From Pseudorasbora parva (lineage: Eukaryota > Chordata > Actinopteri > Cypriniformes > Gobionidae), in contig NC_090195.1 of NCBI RefSeq assembly GCF_024679245.1, positions 6,221,800 to 6,285,799 of the forward strand: a stretch of 64,000 nucleotides of DNA, read 5' to 3'. The notes under the pieces were generated by a model. It had not been told where the DNA came from. It saw only the letters and a list, made by a program, of their open reading frames with translations, and did not search any database. The translations under genes and the position numbers were made by a program. Below are positions 1 to 15,234 of the stretch, one piece after another; the first letter of the stretch is position 1; each line of letters opens with the position of its first letter.

Positions 1-132
1 TGCCCAAATGGCACTAAGGGGCCTAAAGTGTGCCAAGAAAACATTTACACACCATTACACCACCACTACTGTTCCTAATAATCCTTTAGGTGAGTGTATA
101 TCACACACACATATATATATATTATAAATCTA

Positions 133-1081
133 CACCGATCAGGCATAGCATTATGACCAACATTATTGTGTTGGTTCCCTTTTGCTGCCAAAAACAGCCC
201 TGACCCATTGAGGCATGGACCCCACTAGACCCTTGAAGGTGTGCTGTGGTATCTGGCGTTAAGAGGTTAGCAGAAGATCTTTTAAGTCTTGTAAGCTGCG
301 AGGTTGGATTAAGGTTAGGGTTCTACATGGATGACAGGACCCAAGGTTTTCCAGCAGAAGATTGTCCAAAGCATAACATTGCCTCCGCCAGCTTGCCTTT
401 TTACAATAGTGCATCCTGGCGCCATGTGTTCCCCAGGTAAGCAACGCACACGTTTTCATTTACATCATGTGGATGGCTGCGTGTGTGATTCATCAGCCGT
501 AGGTCCAGTTCTGATGCTCACGTGCCCACTGTTGCCGCTTTCGGCGATGGACAGGGGTCAGCATGGGCACCCTGACTGATCTGCGGCTATGCAGCCCCAT
601 ACACAGCAAACTGTGATTCACTGTGTATTCTGACACCTTTCTATCAGAACCAGCATTACCTTATTGAGCAATTTGAGCTCCAGTAGCTCGTCTGTTTGAT
701 TGGACCACACAGACCAGCCTTATCTCCCCATGTGTATCAATGAGCCTTGGCCGCCCATGACCCTGTGGCCGGTTCTCCACTGTTCCTTCCTTGGAGCACT
801 TTTGATAGATACTGACCACTGCAGACCGGGAACAGCCCACAAGAGCTGCAGTTTTGGAGATGCTCTGACCCAGTCGTCTAGCCATCACAATTTGGCCCTT
901 TACAAACTTGCTCAAATCTTTATGCTTTATCCTTTTTCCTGCTTCTACCACACCAACTTTAAGGACAAAATGTTCACTTGCTGCCTAATATATCCCACCC
1001 AATAACAGGTGCCTCTAACACCCACTAATCAGTGTTAGTCACTTCACCTGTCTGTGGTCATAATGTTATGCCTGATCTGTG
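133..1081 (-). mobile_element. Degenerate Tc1-like transposon fossil
   Basis: The ends are inverted repeats: GATCAGGCATAGCATTATGA at 137 and its imperfect mirror ending CATAATGTTATGCCTGATC at 1077. The left end is preceded by TA, as expected for a Tc1/mariner insertion; the right end has decayed into a TG run. On the minus strand 951-661 encodes about 96 residues that read like the N-terminal DNA-binding half of a Tc1 transposase (basic start, helix-turn-helix around [14 protein letters not shown], then a GHGRPR motif). The catalytic DDE half is not readable; 200-600 has stops in all frames. It is therefore a dead or internally rearranged copy lying in what is probably an agap3 intron. Confidence 0.75.
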
Positions 1082-2906
<1,825 letters not shown>

Positions 2907-4916
2907 GTCCCTTCATCACTAAACTCTTTATTTTTATCTTTTTTTATTTTCCTCTCTTTTGCTCTTTTGAGGCTGGATTGAAAATAGATAGCAATTTTGT
3001 GCCTCACGGTTTCTCAAAAACACACACACACACACAGACGATGCCCTTCGGCCAGAGCAGGTAATAGCTCTGATGATCCTCCAGTTTGTTTCAGAAATAA
3101 TTTGCCGTTGCGTCTTCGCCACAGGGCAGTGGCACTAATACAAATGAATCACTTCACTAACCTCTTTCCCCCTCTTACACACCGTCAATCCTTCCTCTCT
3201 TTCCCACCTGTCCTCTCTTCTACCTCCTCATCTTATATTTTCATTCTTTGCTTTCCGTTACTGTTTTTTGACCTACGTTATGCTGTGGATGGGGATGAGC
3301 TTCTTGTGTAGATTTTCATGATGTTTTTTTTTCTTCTTCATTGATGCACTTTTTGCAAAGAATCAAGTGAGATATGTGTTTGATTGACAGCTCATGCAGT
3401 CTTCTTCAGTCAGTAATATATGTGGGAACAGATCTCGGACAGGTTGATTAGACACCAGAATGATGTTTTATGTTATAGTGTTTGAAAATAACAAACAAAC
3501 AAAAAATTAAGGAATCTAACCACAGTAAAACGTCACAGTAAAACAACTGTACAGTTGTACTGAGCAATATCCTATCAATATATTCTATCCTATCCTATCC
3601 TATCCATTTCTGGATTCAGTTTCGGGAATCGACCGTAATTATAAATACATCAGCACATACAGGCGTATGCCTTTTATGACTTAAAATACTGGAATGATAA
3701 ATGTTTGACATCGCAAATTGCTTTTGCCGTGGCACATTTTCATTTTCCCTTCTAGCAATGAAAATATGTTTTGCTTTCTTGTGGCACATTTTTCAGAGTA
3801 TTGTTTGTGCTAATATTTTTATTTCATGTTTGTGGCAAAAGGCCATGTAAGTTACCCCCCCCCCCCCCCCAAATTGCTAATAATATTGATGAACATCGAT
3901 AAACAAATAATTAATTACCAATAATTTAGTCTCCATTGTAAACCTAAAATATTTGAGCTTCACAACACGACACAACTAATTCTTAATGAACTTGATTGAA
4001 CTTATATGTTAAACATTATTATGAATTTTGCAAAATAGGGCATCCTAAACAGCAACTGAGTGGTTAAATGTCGCTGTTGTTGGTACTGTACATATGTGCT
4101 GTACATGCATATGAAGGAGAGCATTGGGCAAGATATAACCAGATAGACTCGCATGGTAGAAACAAAGCTCTTTGTCTGTGAGTCTGTGTTGTGCCTGTTA
4201 AGTGTCTAGTACATGAAGCGTCATTCATAAAAGTGAACTACACACTGACACTGTCTCATTGCAAACACTCCCCCTCTGTTTCTTTCTCTCTTCCTGCCTC
4301 TCTCTCTTCTTTACAAACGCTCCATCCCTGCTGGGAGGGCCGTTGGGCTCTGCCCTCCCCTCTGTTTGATGTGTCTTTTGAGAGTTTCAGGGGGTTGTTT
4401 TGTGTTTGTGTGTGCCGGCGAGGCCCTTCTGAAGTTCCCCTTCCTCTGAGCCCCACTTACCTCCATGAACCCATTCACTTCCTGGTCCTGTGCTCTGATT
4501 GGTGGTTTGCCGGAGAAGGCATTCACCTTCCTCCACGCCCTCGTCGTTTGTGTCTCAGACGGTCCACTTTCACTTGCATGTCCAATTGCTTTTTGGGCCT
4601 TCCTGGAGAGACGCCTCCCTTCGAGTGTGCGCTACATAGGGACCCTTCTCATAAATCCCTGTTTGCTGTTTAGTCTGGGTTGAGTAATTGCCCTGTTGTT
4701 TCTTCCTCCGTATTGGAGTGCATTCATGTGTTCCTGATTCTCTGGGCCAGCCTACAGGAATCATTTTCCCGTTTCTGTGATCATTAGGGTCAGGTGATGC
4801 TAGAAAAGCTCTTGTAAACGCTTGACCCGATAGCTCACTCCAGCTGACTGCAAAGAACACCATATATGTTTAGTTGTGTGTATTAAAGGAAAAATAATAG
4901 CAAATTCGCTCACTCT
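2907..4916. other. Non-coding stretch with small simple repeats
   Basis: It holds a short CA run near 3020, a TATCC pentamer run near 3580-3605, and a C homopolymer near 3856-3870. 4260-4700 is pyrimidine-rich and less AT-rich than its surroundings. No exon was recognised; the 160-residue open frame at 4191-4673 has no recognisable domain. Confidence 0.5.
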
Positions 4917-4917
4917 A

Positions 4918-4961
<44 letters not shown>
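4917..4961. repeat. (TG)n microsatellite
   Basis: About 21 TG units directly precede the inverted repeat that begins at 4973. Confidence 0.95.
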
Positions 4962-4963
<2 letters not shown>

Positions 4964-4972
4964 ATATTAATT

Positions 4973-5226
4973 GTGCACATTATCCTGAAGAAAACAAGCT
5001 TCTTGTTATCTTTAAGCAAAATGAAAATGAATAAAATGAAAATAAAGAAACAAATATTACTAATATAATAAATATAAATACATAGTTTTATAGTAATAGT
5101 AATAATAATTCAATGTATTCATATTTATTATATTAGTAATATTTGTTTCTTTATTTTCATTTTATTCATTTTCATTGTTTTGTTTAAAGATGACAAGAAG
5201 CTTGTTTTCTTCAGGATAATGTGCAC
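4973..5226. repeat. Fold-back inverted repeat, MITE-like
   Basis: The left arm begins GTGCACATTATCCTGAAGAA and the right arm ends with its complement at 5226. The arms are about 100 bases, nearly identical, and separated by a short AT-rich loop around 5080-5110. No coding capacity. It is a palindromic non-autonomous element or a foldback duplication; the family is not recognised. Confidence 0.8.
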
Positions 5227-5465
5227 TGATCAATAAGAAAGGGAATGGGGTCAGTGCTAATTTCATGTTGACTTTAATGATTTATTATTGAGTGACATTA
5301 TTAAGTGCTAATTTTATTGTTGTTCCCTTTGAAGCAGTTAACAGCATTTAAAGTCAAGCTGGATATAAAGAGTATTTGGTCTCCTTTTCAGACTTATAGT
5401 CTCTCTCACACTTGAGTCCCCCGATGTCCCCCAAGCAACCCTGATATTCACTGCAAATATGTGTG

Positions 5466-5518
<53 letters not shown>

Positions 5519-7920
5519 CCTGAATGTGGTTTTCTCCCCCTGCAGAGAGAATCTTCCCTCCATCTCATCACTCTTTCCTGGCCTCCTCGTCCCTCCCTTG
5601 CTTTTGACACGCTAAAGCTGCACATTTTATTTTTCTTCCTCCTGCCGAGAGGAAGTGTCTTTTCATGGCTTCTCGGCTTTCTCCCATAAACCCCTCCACA
5701 CAGTGCCCTGTGTTTGGATTGGGTCTCCATTTCAAACAAAAGTCTGAGGCGGGATTACCAGCCCCTCTCTTCCTCTCTTTCACACTTCTCCTTTCAAGTG
5801 GCAGTGGCCAGGGGTATTTGAGAAGCCTGTCGCTGCTTCTGAAATCTTCCTTCTTCCTTTTCAAGGACAGGTGACAATAAACTAAGAGAATCTTTAAAAG
5901 CTTCATAAACGGCTGCAGACAGAAATTATTTGGATGCCTAAATACATGCAAATTTATGTTTAAATACATCTGATGTCATCTTAATAAAAGTGAATGTGGA
6001 CAATGCCATCGAGCTCCTAAAAAATAACTATATTTATAAGTACTATACTAGAAAAACTATTTTACAATTTCACTTTTATTTTGAATGTGAACAGATACCA
6101 TAAACCTCCCAAAAAAAACATAAAGTATTTTTTATATTAAGTATCTTATTTTTGTATTTTTACTTCATTTATTTTTCACTGTGAATTTAGATGGATCTTA
6201 TCACGCTCCAAAAATGCAAAAAAGTACCGTATTTTTTATTTTATTGTGAATGTGGATGAATATCATCATGCTCCAAAAAAGTACCTTATTTTATTTGCAT
6301 TATTATGATTTATTATTATATTTATTTATTATGCCAACATTAATTTTGTCATATGAAAGTGTTGTGTGAGTAACAGACCGAAATTTAAGTTTGCTAAAAA
6401 TAGCATGCATTTAAAGTCATGTTGAGACATGCCAAGACACATTGTCCAAGATTTGATCTCAGTCAAACTTCATTGGTTTTTAAATTACTTGACAGATGTC
6501 CCTGACATCAAACCTGGCTTGATGCACCATTTTTGATTTCACATTTAATCTGTTCCTCATAGAAAGCTGTTATATTGCATAAAAGTACTTATAGTGCACA
6601 AGTATTGATCATTTTTATATAGGTCACCATAAGCCTTTATTGTATGGAAAATATCAGCATGATCATTCATCAAAACTTCTCATTTTGTGTTCTCTTTGAG
6701 AGAAATCATGTGGGTTTGGAACAACATGAAGATTAGTAAGTGCTGACAACATTTTCATTTATCGGTGAACTATTTCTTTAAATGTCATCGCATTGAGGTG
6801 TTTGTTGGTGACACTTTAAATGAATCTGTCCTTTATTGTGTCAAAAGTGATTCTCCCTCGTTAAACTAGGGCAAACTCACCCTCCGCCTTCCCCAAACCT
6901 CTCACACTTTCAAACTTCTCTCTTCCTAGAGTTTAAGAGTCGCCCACCCTCTTAAACCCCTGCGATGGCGCGGTGGGTTTCCTGTAAAGAATTCAGATGA
7001 AGAGAGAACAACAGGGTGGGTCTCCTCAGAAGAAAAACAAGCTTTGAAAGATTGACTGCTGAAGGAGGAGGGGAGGGAGGCTAATTATACACACACACAC
7101 ACACACACACACTCAGTTTCTCTCTCTCTGAAGAACGATTCACTGTGCCCAGAGTCCATTCAATTGCTCTCTGCCTCGTTCACAAAGACCTGTCAGGATT
7201 TTCAGGGAAACAGCATTAAAGATGTGGCTTACTTAATTAGCTCATGCCATTGTTGCCAAAGTGACTTAAACAACACTTGCTCGAACACACGCGATTGTCT
7301 TCGGGGGAATATAATGATGGCACGGGATAACTGATTATCAGTTTGGAGATGCCACAACATTTGTTCTGCTTCATAAAGCCAGTGCTGTTCAGCGTAAGAG
7401 TGCACTTCTAAAACGCATGTAAACGCTGAGATGTAACTGCTGACTTCATTTAATTAGACATTAAGTGGATCCTTCTAGTATTTTAGGTCAGGTTTGTTTG
7501 GTTGCTTATTTTCTTATTTATTTTTTAATGACACCTCAATGTGGTGTATTATACCTTTGCAAGACTGATTAAAGACCATTGAAATGATTTGCAGAAAAGG
7601 TTTGGATTTTGCATTTTCTAATGTAAATGTGAGTTGTTTTGCCACGATGCTAGTGTCAAACGGTGAGCTCTTACTGAAAAATGATGCTTCTCTTCCTTTA
7701 TCCTTCATATTTTGTTTGCATTTTGCAGTTGAAACGTGCGAGTCAGTCCTCCATCAGAGGAAGTGTCTGTTGTTAGCTCGAGTCCGCCGGATAATAAAGG
7801 ATAATTGTGGCTTCATTTACACTCCCATTGTACCACCAATCACTGATGTGTTATCTGACAAATCCTGTTTAACTGGTTTTGTTAGAAACTAACATTAATT
7901 TCAATCATTACAAATTACAT
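5227..7920. other. Non-coding stretch with microsatellites
   Basis: A (TG)n tract lies at about 5471-5517 and an (AC)n tract at 7089-7113. The 6840-7450 part is less repetitive, with TTAATTAGC and similar homeodomain-type cores, and could include conserved intronic sequence. No exon was recognised. Confidence 0.45.
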
Positions 7921-8190
7921 TAAAAGGTTAGTTCACCCAAAAATGAAAATTCTGTCATCAATTACTCAATTACCCTTTTTAATGAAACTGAGAGGTTCCT
8001 GTCCCTACATTGACAGCTACACAACTTCCACTTTGACACTTCAAAATGTTTCATAAAGAGATCGTAAAACGAATCCATATGAATTGAGCAGACTCGATCA
8101 CTTTACATGATGAACAGATTGAATTTAGGCTTTTATTCACATGGAAACATTCATCAGTTGTGGTAAGCGGAAGCTCAAGCATGTTCACTC
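7920..8190 (+). mobile_element. Left end of a TTAAAGG-type DNA element
   Basis: It starts with TTAAAAGGTTAGTTCACCC and AATGAAAATTCTGTCATCA, the same terminal sequence as the fold-back elements at 20800 and 63818. The sequence then runs straight into the 51 bp minisatellite, so the tandem array probably grew from an internal segment of this element. No matching right end is seen after 9210. Confidence 0.6.
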
Positions 8191-9210
8191 AAGAACCAAT
8201 GAGGTTCATTCTCGTGTTACACAGCACGTTTGAGCTTCATCAAGAGCCAATGAGGTTCATTCTCGTGTTACACAGCACGTTTGAGCTTCATCAAGAGCCA
8301 ATGAGGTTCATTCTCGTGTTACGCAGCACGTTTGAGCTTCAGTAAGAGCCAATGAGGTTCATTCTTGTGTTACGCAGCAGATTTGAGCTTCAGTAAGAGC
8401 CAATGAGGTTCATTCTCGTGTTACGCAGCACGTTTGAGCTTCAGTAAGAGCCAATGAGGTTCATTCTCGTGTTACGCAGCAGATTTGAGCTTCAGCAAGA
8501 GCCAATGAGGTTCATTCTCGTGTTACGCAGCACGTTTGAGCTTCAGCAAGAGCTAATGAGGTTCATTCTCGTGTTACGCAGCACGTTTGAGCTTCATCAA
8601 GAGCTAATGAGGTTCATTCTCGTGTTACGCAGCACGTTTGAGCTTCAGCAAGAGCCAATGAGGTTCATTCTCGTGTTACGCAGCACGTTTGAGCTTCATC
8701 AAGAGCCAATGAGGTTCATTCTCGTGTTACGCAGCACGTTTGAGCTTCAGTAAGAGCCAATGAGGTTCATTCTCGTGTTACGCAGCACGTTTGAGCTTCA
8801 GTAAGAGCTAATGAGGTTCATTCTCGTGTTACGCAGCACGTTTGAGCTTCAGCAAGAGCCAATGAGGTTCATTCTCGTGTTACGCAGCACGTTTGAGCTT
8901 CAGCAAGAGCCAATGAGGTTCATTCTCGTGTTACGCAGCAGATTTGAGCTTCAGTAAGAGCCAATGAGGTTCATTCTCGTGTTACGCAGCACGTTTGAGC
9001 TTCAGCAAGAGCCAATGAGGTTCATTCTCGTGTTACGCAGCACGTTTGAGCTTCAGCAAGAGCCAATGAGGTTCATTCTCGTGTTACGCAGCACGTTTGA
9101 GCTCCTGCAAGAGCCAATGAGGTTCATTCTCGTGTTACACAGCACGTTTGAGCTTCAGTAATAGCCAATGAGGTTAATTCTCGTGTTACGCAGCACGTTT
9201 GAGCTTCAGC
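8191..9210 (+). repeat. Minisatellite, 20 copies of a 51 bp unit
   Basis: Twenty consecutive units fill exactly 1020 bases, so there are no net insertions or deletions. The consensus unit contains AGCCAATGAGGTTCATTC, CGTGTTACGCAGCACG and TTTGAGCTTCAG. Seventeen copies keep CCAAT; the 8th, 9th and 13th read CTAAT. Copies 4, 6 and 15 share a variant CAGATTTG in place of CACGTTTG. Because 51 is a multiple of three, a 17-residue repeating frame is open across runs of copies, broken wherever CAGCAA becomes CAGTAA. There is no sign that it is translated. Confidence 0.97.
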
Positions 9211-10980
9211 GAGATCCAGTGACTCTTTCATTTAAGCAGAATATCTGTTTTCTGCGTTTTAAGATCATTTGTCACTTCCACAGTGTAGAGAGATTGTGTG
9301 CACATGGTTGCCAGATTGCAAATATTAGGTAACACCGGGCAGAAAATTTATCCTTGTAGCATTTAAGATCTTGACATCTGGCAACTGCAATCATTAAAAA
9401 CAGTCTATAATTTTTTGACAAAAAGGTCTCGTCTTTTTTTAATCAACGATATTTCATGTTGATATAGCTGCAATTATCATTTGTCAATACAATTATCAAA
9501 AAAAGTTTTTTTTCATAGATTTCATTAACGAAATTAACACTTACTACAGTGACTATATATAGACCAGCAAGTATACATTTCATGGGCTAGCTCATTCTCA
9601 TTCATGCTGTAGATGTCATTATTTATGTCATTTCTCTCTCTCTCTCATCTCTTTGGTTGTTTGCTGTAAACATTAGCACTGCCGTTATGGTGACGGTGTC
9701 TTTGTGGAGTTGCGTCCCGAGGGAAAGCCGTCACCCGACATCTCTCAAGACTCTCTTTACCTCTATCAGCTCTCTCTCTCTGTCTCTTCAGTCTGTCACT
9801 CACCCCAGCGAGGCAAACAACAGCTCCTTTCTGCTCCCCTTATCACCCGCAGCACGGGGTCAGCAGGTCAGACCGGCACTGAGCATGCTCAGATACACTC
9901 GTATCGATTTTAATTTTGCGCTGTACCCCTCGCCATTGCCATGAATGCCAGCAGAAGAGAGGAGCGGGGGCGGTCGGGTGATAGAGAGGGATAGATAGAA
10001 GTCTGGTGTGCAGTGAAGAGTTGGACTCCATTCTCTCGTCCAAGTGTGTCTCTTTCAGCCCTTTTCTTTGGGCCTTCGATCTGGCGAGCTGCCGGCAGAC
10101 CCCTAGAGGGTTGAGGGGCCAGTGTTGAGAGGGCCTCCTTTGTGGGGATTCACCGGGCAGGACTGACAACACTGACAGCGGCGATAAAAAACACGGCTTC
10201 CCCCCCTCAACGCACACACTCCTGTATTGTCCACGATAGACATGCTGTTCACAATGTGTAACCTTTCGATAGCCAGACAGACTTTAACCCTCTAGATTCT
10301 GATGGAAAACCAGTTTAAAGGAAGTTAACGCTGTGGATGTGTGTGCGCGGTGTGATTTGTACATTTAACCTTCTTCCCTTGTGACCTCTATCATAATCAT
10401 AGCTGAATTACTCTGGACTTCCTCAAAGTCACAGATAGGCGTATGAAAGAAATATAGACTCTACTGGGATTGTCATTTATTCAGAAGTCACAAAGTTTAT
10501 CGAATGCATCAAGGTCCAGTGTTGCCACATCTGTTTTCCCGCAGAATTGGTCTACTTCTGCACTGTGACCACGGGTTGTTTCTTTGAGTCCGTGGGTTGA
10601 AGCCCCTTAAATGATATTACAGCTGGGTGAATTCATATAATATATTACATTATTAAATGTATTGCATTAAATAATGTATTTACATAAGTAATATATTTTA
10701 TGATCTAATGCTTAAAAATTAATAATGAAAAATTGTAAGCCTTTTTCTAAGATTTACGTAGTTCAATTAATAGTAAAATTCCACCATATTCAATTGAATC
10801 ATTGTTACACATTTTAATTGAATAATTGATTAAGGATTGATCAAGGATTATTCAATTAAAAGTGTAAGGTTTATTGAAATCAGTTTAATGGAATTTTACT
10901 ATTAATTGAAGTATGTTAATCTTAAAAAAAATTGTGTAGCAACTTAAAATTAATTAAATGAAAATATACTGTATATGCTA
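9211..10980. other. Non-coding stretch, probably agap3 intron
   Basis: 9650-10230 is richer in G+C and low in repeats, with open frames on both strands but no recognised domain or convincing splice pair. 10735-10940 is an AT-rich imperfect palindrome: ATAGTAAAATTCCA near 10770 mirrored by TGGAATTTTACTAT near 10900. Confidence 0.45.
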
Positions 10981-10983
10981 CTG

Positions 10984-11096
<113 letters not shown>

Positions 11097-11238
11097 CAGT
11101 ATGAAAAAAATTATTGTGCACATCTTTAATTTTATACATTTATTTATTCAATTTAGTTATTAAAAAATCTGTGGAAAACATGCCTTGATTATTTTGAACA
11201 AGATTTAATTGTTTTTATAGTCTGTTTGTGTATATATA

Positions 11239-11897
11239 TTAGGGATGCCACAATTCTCAATATAATATTGAACCATCCAGTACGGCATTCACGGTTCAAT
11301 CCACTTTCACAAAAGTTCATTATTTGCGTGTGTTTTAAAGCCTTTTTAGCATTTTAAACATTTAATTGACGTGCTTATGCACGGTTTTACATACGCTGAG
11401 TGCGCACACTAAAAGCCTGTCAAACACACATGATTACTGGACTATGTAGTAGTCTTACTGCGCTAATGCTGCACACAAGGTTAACATAAACACAATCGGT
11501 TATGTCTAAAGTGAAAGTAAAATCGTCTGTATATTAGATGCATGCAGCAGCAGCGCAGCCAGTAAACATGCCGCTGCTTTTCCTTAAAGGGACAGTTCAC
11601 CTCTAAAATGATGTCATTAATTAATGTGAATAAAACAAAAAAAGACAATGAGAAAATCACTCACTGTTCTTGACACAAAAAAAACTTTAATACAGTAGCT
11701 TTAGGAATCAAGCTATATTTTATATTGAAGACTATGTAGTGTTTTAATTTTACATTTATTCATTAAATTTCATACTTAAATGCTGCTGTACAGTCACTGA
11801 TGTGACTAGCCATCAGAACCGAACTGAACCGAAAACCATGGTTAAAAACCGAGGTATGGATTAAACCGTGGACAAACTGTATTGTTGCATCTCTACT
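11239..11897. mobile_element. hAT-like non-autonomous element
   Basis: The left end TTAGGGATGCCACAATTCTC is mirrored by ATTGTTGCATCTCTA at the right end, giving about 15 bases of terminal inverted repeat of the TAGGGATGCAACAAT kind seen in many fish hAT-like repeats. Internal GAACCGAACTGAACCG-type repeats occur near the right end. I could not find a clean target duplication because the flanks are TA-rich. No transposase frame. Confidence 0.5.
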
Positions 11898-11898
11898 A

Positions 11899-11978
11899 TA
11901 CAGCTGTGGAAAAAATTAAGAGACCCCACTTAACATGGATTTCTCAATATTAAGTGGTCTCTTAATTTTTTTCAGAAC
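11899..11978. mobile_element. Small palindromic Tc1-type end pair
   Basis: CAGCTGTGGAAAAAATTAAG at 11901 and its complement CTTAATTTTTTTCAG at 11960-11974 flank a short loop. It looks like a miniature Tc1/mariner derivative with almost no internal sequence. Confidence 0.5.
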
Positions 11979-11986
11979 TTTATATA

Positions 11987-11994
<8 letters not shown>

Positions 11995-12036
<42 letters not shown>
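11995..12036. repeat. (TA)n microsatellite
   Basis: About 18 TA units, ending about 165 bases upstream of the penultimate agap3 exon. Confidence 0.95.
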
Positions 12037-12038
<2 letters not shown>

Positions 12039-12173
12039 GCACATATATACACACGAAAATGTTTTAAAATATGGATTTTGCATGTTGATTTTGTTAATTT
12101 GTTTTGCTACAATAGACAGATGTTAACTATCAGAAGAACAACTGCAAAATCAAGAATAAAGTTGATCTTCTAG

Positions 12174-13294
<1,121 letters not shown>

Positions 13295-13339
13295 ACTCCC
13301 CTCCATCATTCACTTCCAATATTTCTCCCTGTCTCTCAG

Positions 13340-13552
13340 TACGGTGTGGATGTGAAGAGTCGTGACTCCCGTGGTCAGACACCGCTGTCCTGCGCCCAGC
13401 GAGCAGGAAGTCAGGAGTGCGCCGACATCCTCATCCAACACGGTTGCCCCTGCGACGGCGGCGGCCTGTCGACGCCCACGGCCACCCGACACAACCCCAA
13501 CATCAACAACAATGCTCAGTGCGAGCTGAACCGCAGTGTTAGCATCATGTAG
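13340..13552 (+). CDS. agap3: agap3 last exon
   Basis: The acceptor is CCCTGTCTCTCAG. The frame joins in phase 0 after the Trp of the previous exon: YGVDVKSRDSRGQTPLSCAQ, then RAGSQECADILIQHGCP, a second ankyrin repeat. A divergent Gly/Thr/Asn-rich tail follows and the protein ends in RSVSIM before TAG. That is 70 residues. The tail after HGCP differs between AGAP paralogues and is the least conserved part, so the paralogue call rests on the repeat, the previous exon and the gbx1/asb10 neighbourhood. Confidence 0.93.
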   Translation, partial: YGVDVKSRDSRGQTPLSCAQRAGSQECADILIQHGCPCDGGGLSTPTATRHNPNINNNAQCELNRSVSIM

Positions 13553-13885
13553 TCGCGTCGATGTTCCCGTAGATGCAATGGCATCCTTTCCCTCAGCAGT
13601 ACGTCATTATTAGGAAACTGTGCGTAGTGCCATGCGTGTCATGTAAAGCCATTTCCCCATGACAACTTCCTGTGACTAATGTTAGCGTACAGCGAGAATT
13701 AGCAGTGTTAACATTATCAATGCGTGTTATTTTAAAGATGAAGAAAATGACTTTTTTAAGGATCCTCTCAGAACAAAAAATCAAATGAGGAGCAATAGGT
13801 TTGGAACAAAAATGAGTTTTTATTTTTAAGGTGCATCCGACGTCCGTTCCGAAATCATCAGTAATGGATCCAGTGCGATGTGTTT

Positions 13886-14124
13886 TGGGGATAGTTCACC
13901 AAAACATGTCAATTCTGTCTTTATTTACTCTCCTTCAAGTCGTTCCAAACCTGCATGACTTTCGTTTCTCTGCGGAAAAAAAAACTATTCTGAAGAATGG
14001 CTACCAATATTCTTCAAAACATCTCTTATGTTTAACAAAAGAAATAAAAAATACAGAGGTTTGGAACAACATGAACGTGAGTAAATGATGACAAAAATTT
14101 ATTTTTAGTGGACTATCTCTTTAA
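13886..14124. mobile_element. Fold-back element in agap3 3' UTR
   Basis: GGGATAGTTCACCAAAACAT at the left and TAGTGGACTATCTCTTTAA at the right are diverged ends of the TTAAAGGGATAGTTCAC family. The internal arms CGTTCCAAACCTGCATGA and GAGGTTTGGAACAACATGAA mirror each other. Confidence 0.8.
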
Positions 14125-15234
14125 ATCAGTGATTTTGACGAAACCTGTCAATAATGCATATTTCACCTCAAAGTCAAAAGAAAAGAATATTAGTTTTGCT
14201 TCTTTAATTTTAAGGTTTAAATCAGAATAAAACATGAGAATCATAAGGAGAGAAAAAAATCACAATGCAAAAAAAATCTTACGGGTCAAAAAGCAAAATA
14301 TATTTTATACATTTTTGATTTTGATTTTGAGGTGACCTGAATGTGTTCTTGTGAGTTTCACACAAATACTCATTTAAAAGCTTCATTAAAGTCAACCTAA
14401 TCGTGAGATTTTTCAGATTTATGATACACATTTAAGTGCGTACTGTACTGAACCCGTATTTCTCTCAGACTTCACTCGTTTAATAGTTGTACCACCATCG
14501 TGCCCTTGAACGACGCTCAGAAACACCATGGCTGCTGGGTAAAACATTACCATCTGTAGCATCAGTGTGAGATAACAAAACCCAAATCATCATACTCGTT
14601 CCTATTTTACATTTAGCCTTTACGTGATTTTTTTGGAAAGAAAGTGAAAGGCTTGATTACATGACAAATACTGTGTTATTACGGATGCCTTGTCTGAATC
14701 ATTTCCAGACCGGTCTGAAGTGGTCTTATAACTGTTTGACGCTGTCAGCGGACGGTACCACACGCTAGATTACGAAAATAAGACGCTCTCGCCGCGAAGT
14801 GTGTGTATGTTTGTTACGAGCCCAATGACCTCCACACTTGTGACGGTGTGGATGTTTTTGTATCCAGACGTGTGTTTGTTATCGAATGGGATGAACGGGA
14901 TGTGGATTATGTACAGGTGTGTGTATAAAATAGCTTTTCTTCTCCCTCTTGCAGCTAGCTGTGTGTCGTGTGGGCAGTTTATGGATGTGATGGCCATTAT
15001 GTACCCATCCGAAACCTATCAGCCTTAACCCTCGTTTGCTAGTGTGTATGGCGTGAACTTTTACGAAACACTCCTTACTTGAAATATAAAATCATGGTTA
15101 AACCCTGATTAATATTTGGCACATGTCAGTTAAAGGGAAAGTGGTAAAGCGAGAGGGAGATGTTGAACCGATTTAAATGAGTTTTACCAGACAGTATTTT
15201 AAGTTTACATTCATTTTTTTAGGTGTTTTATATG

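Noticed and set aside
4191..4673. 160-residue plus-strand frame as a gene
   Set aside because: No domain, no splice context and low-complexity composition; frames are also open on the opposite strand.
5338..5969. Two 133-residue minus-strand frames
   Set aside because: One runs through the CA repeat, the other is its overlap in another frame; neither has recognisable motifs.
8454..9161. Repetitive open frames in the minisatellite as a repeat protein
   Set aside because: The frame follows from a 51 bp unit with no indels; stop codons appear as simple unit variants, and there is no start context or exon structure.
8191..9210. CRISPR-like array
   Set aside because: Units are contiguous with no unique spacers, and the genome is eukaryotic.
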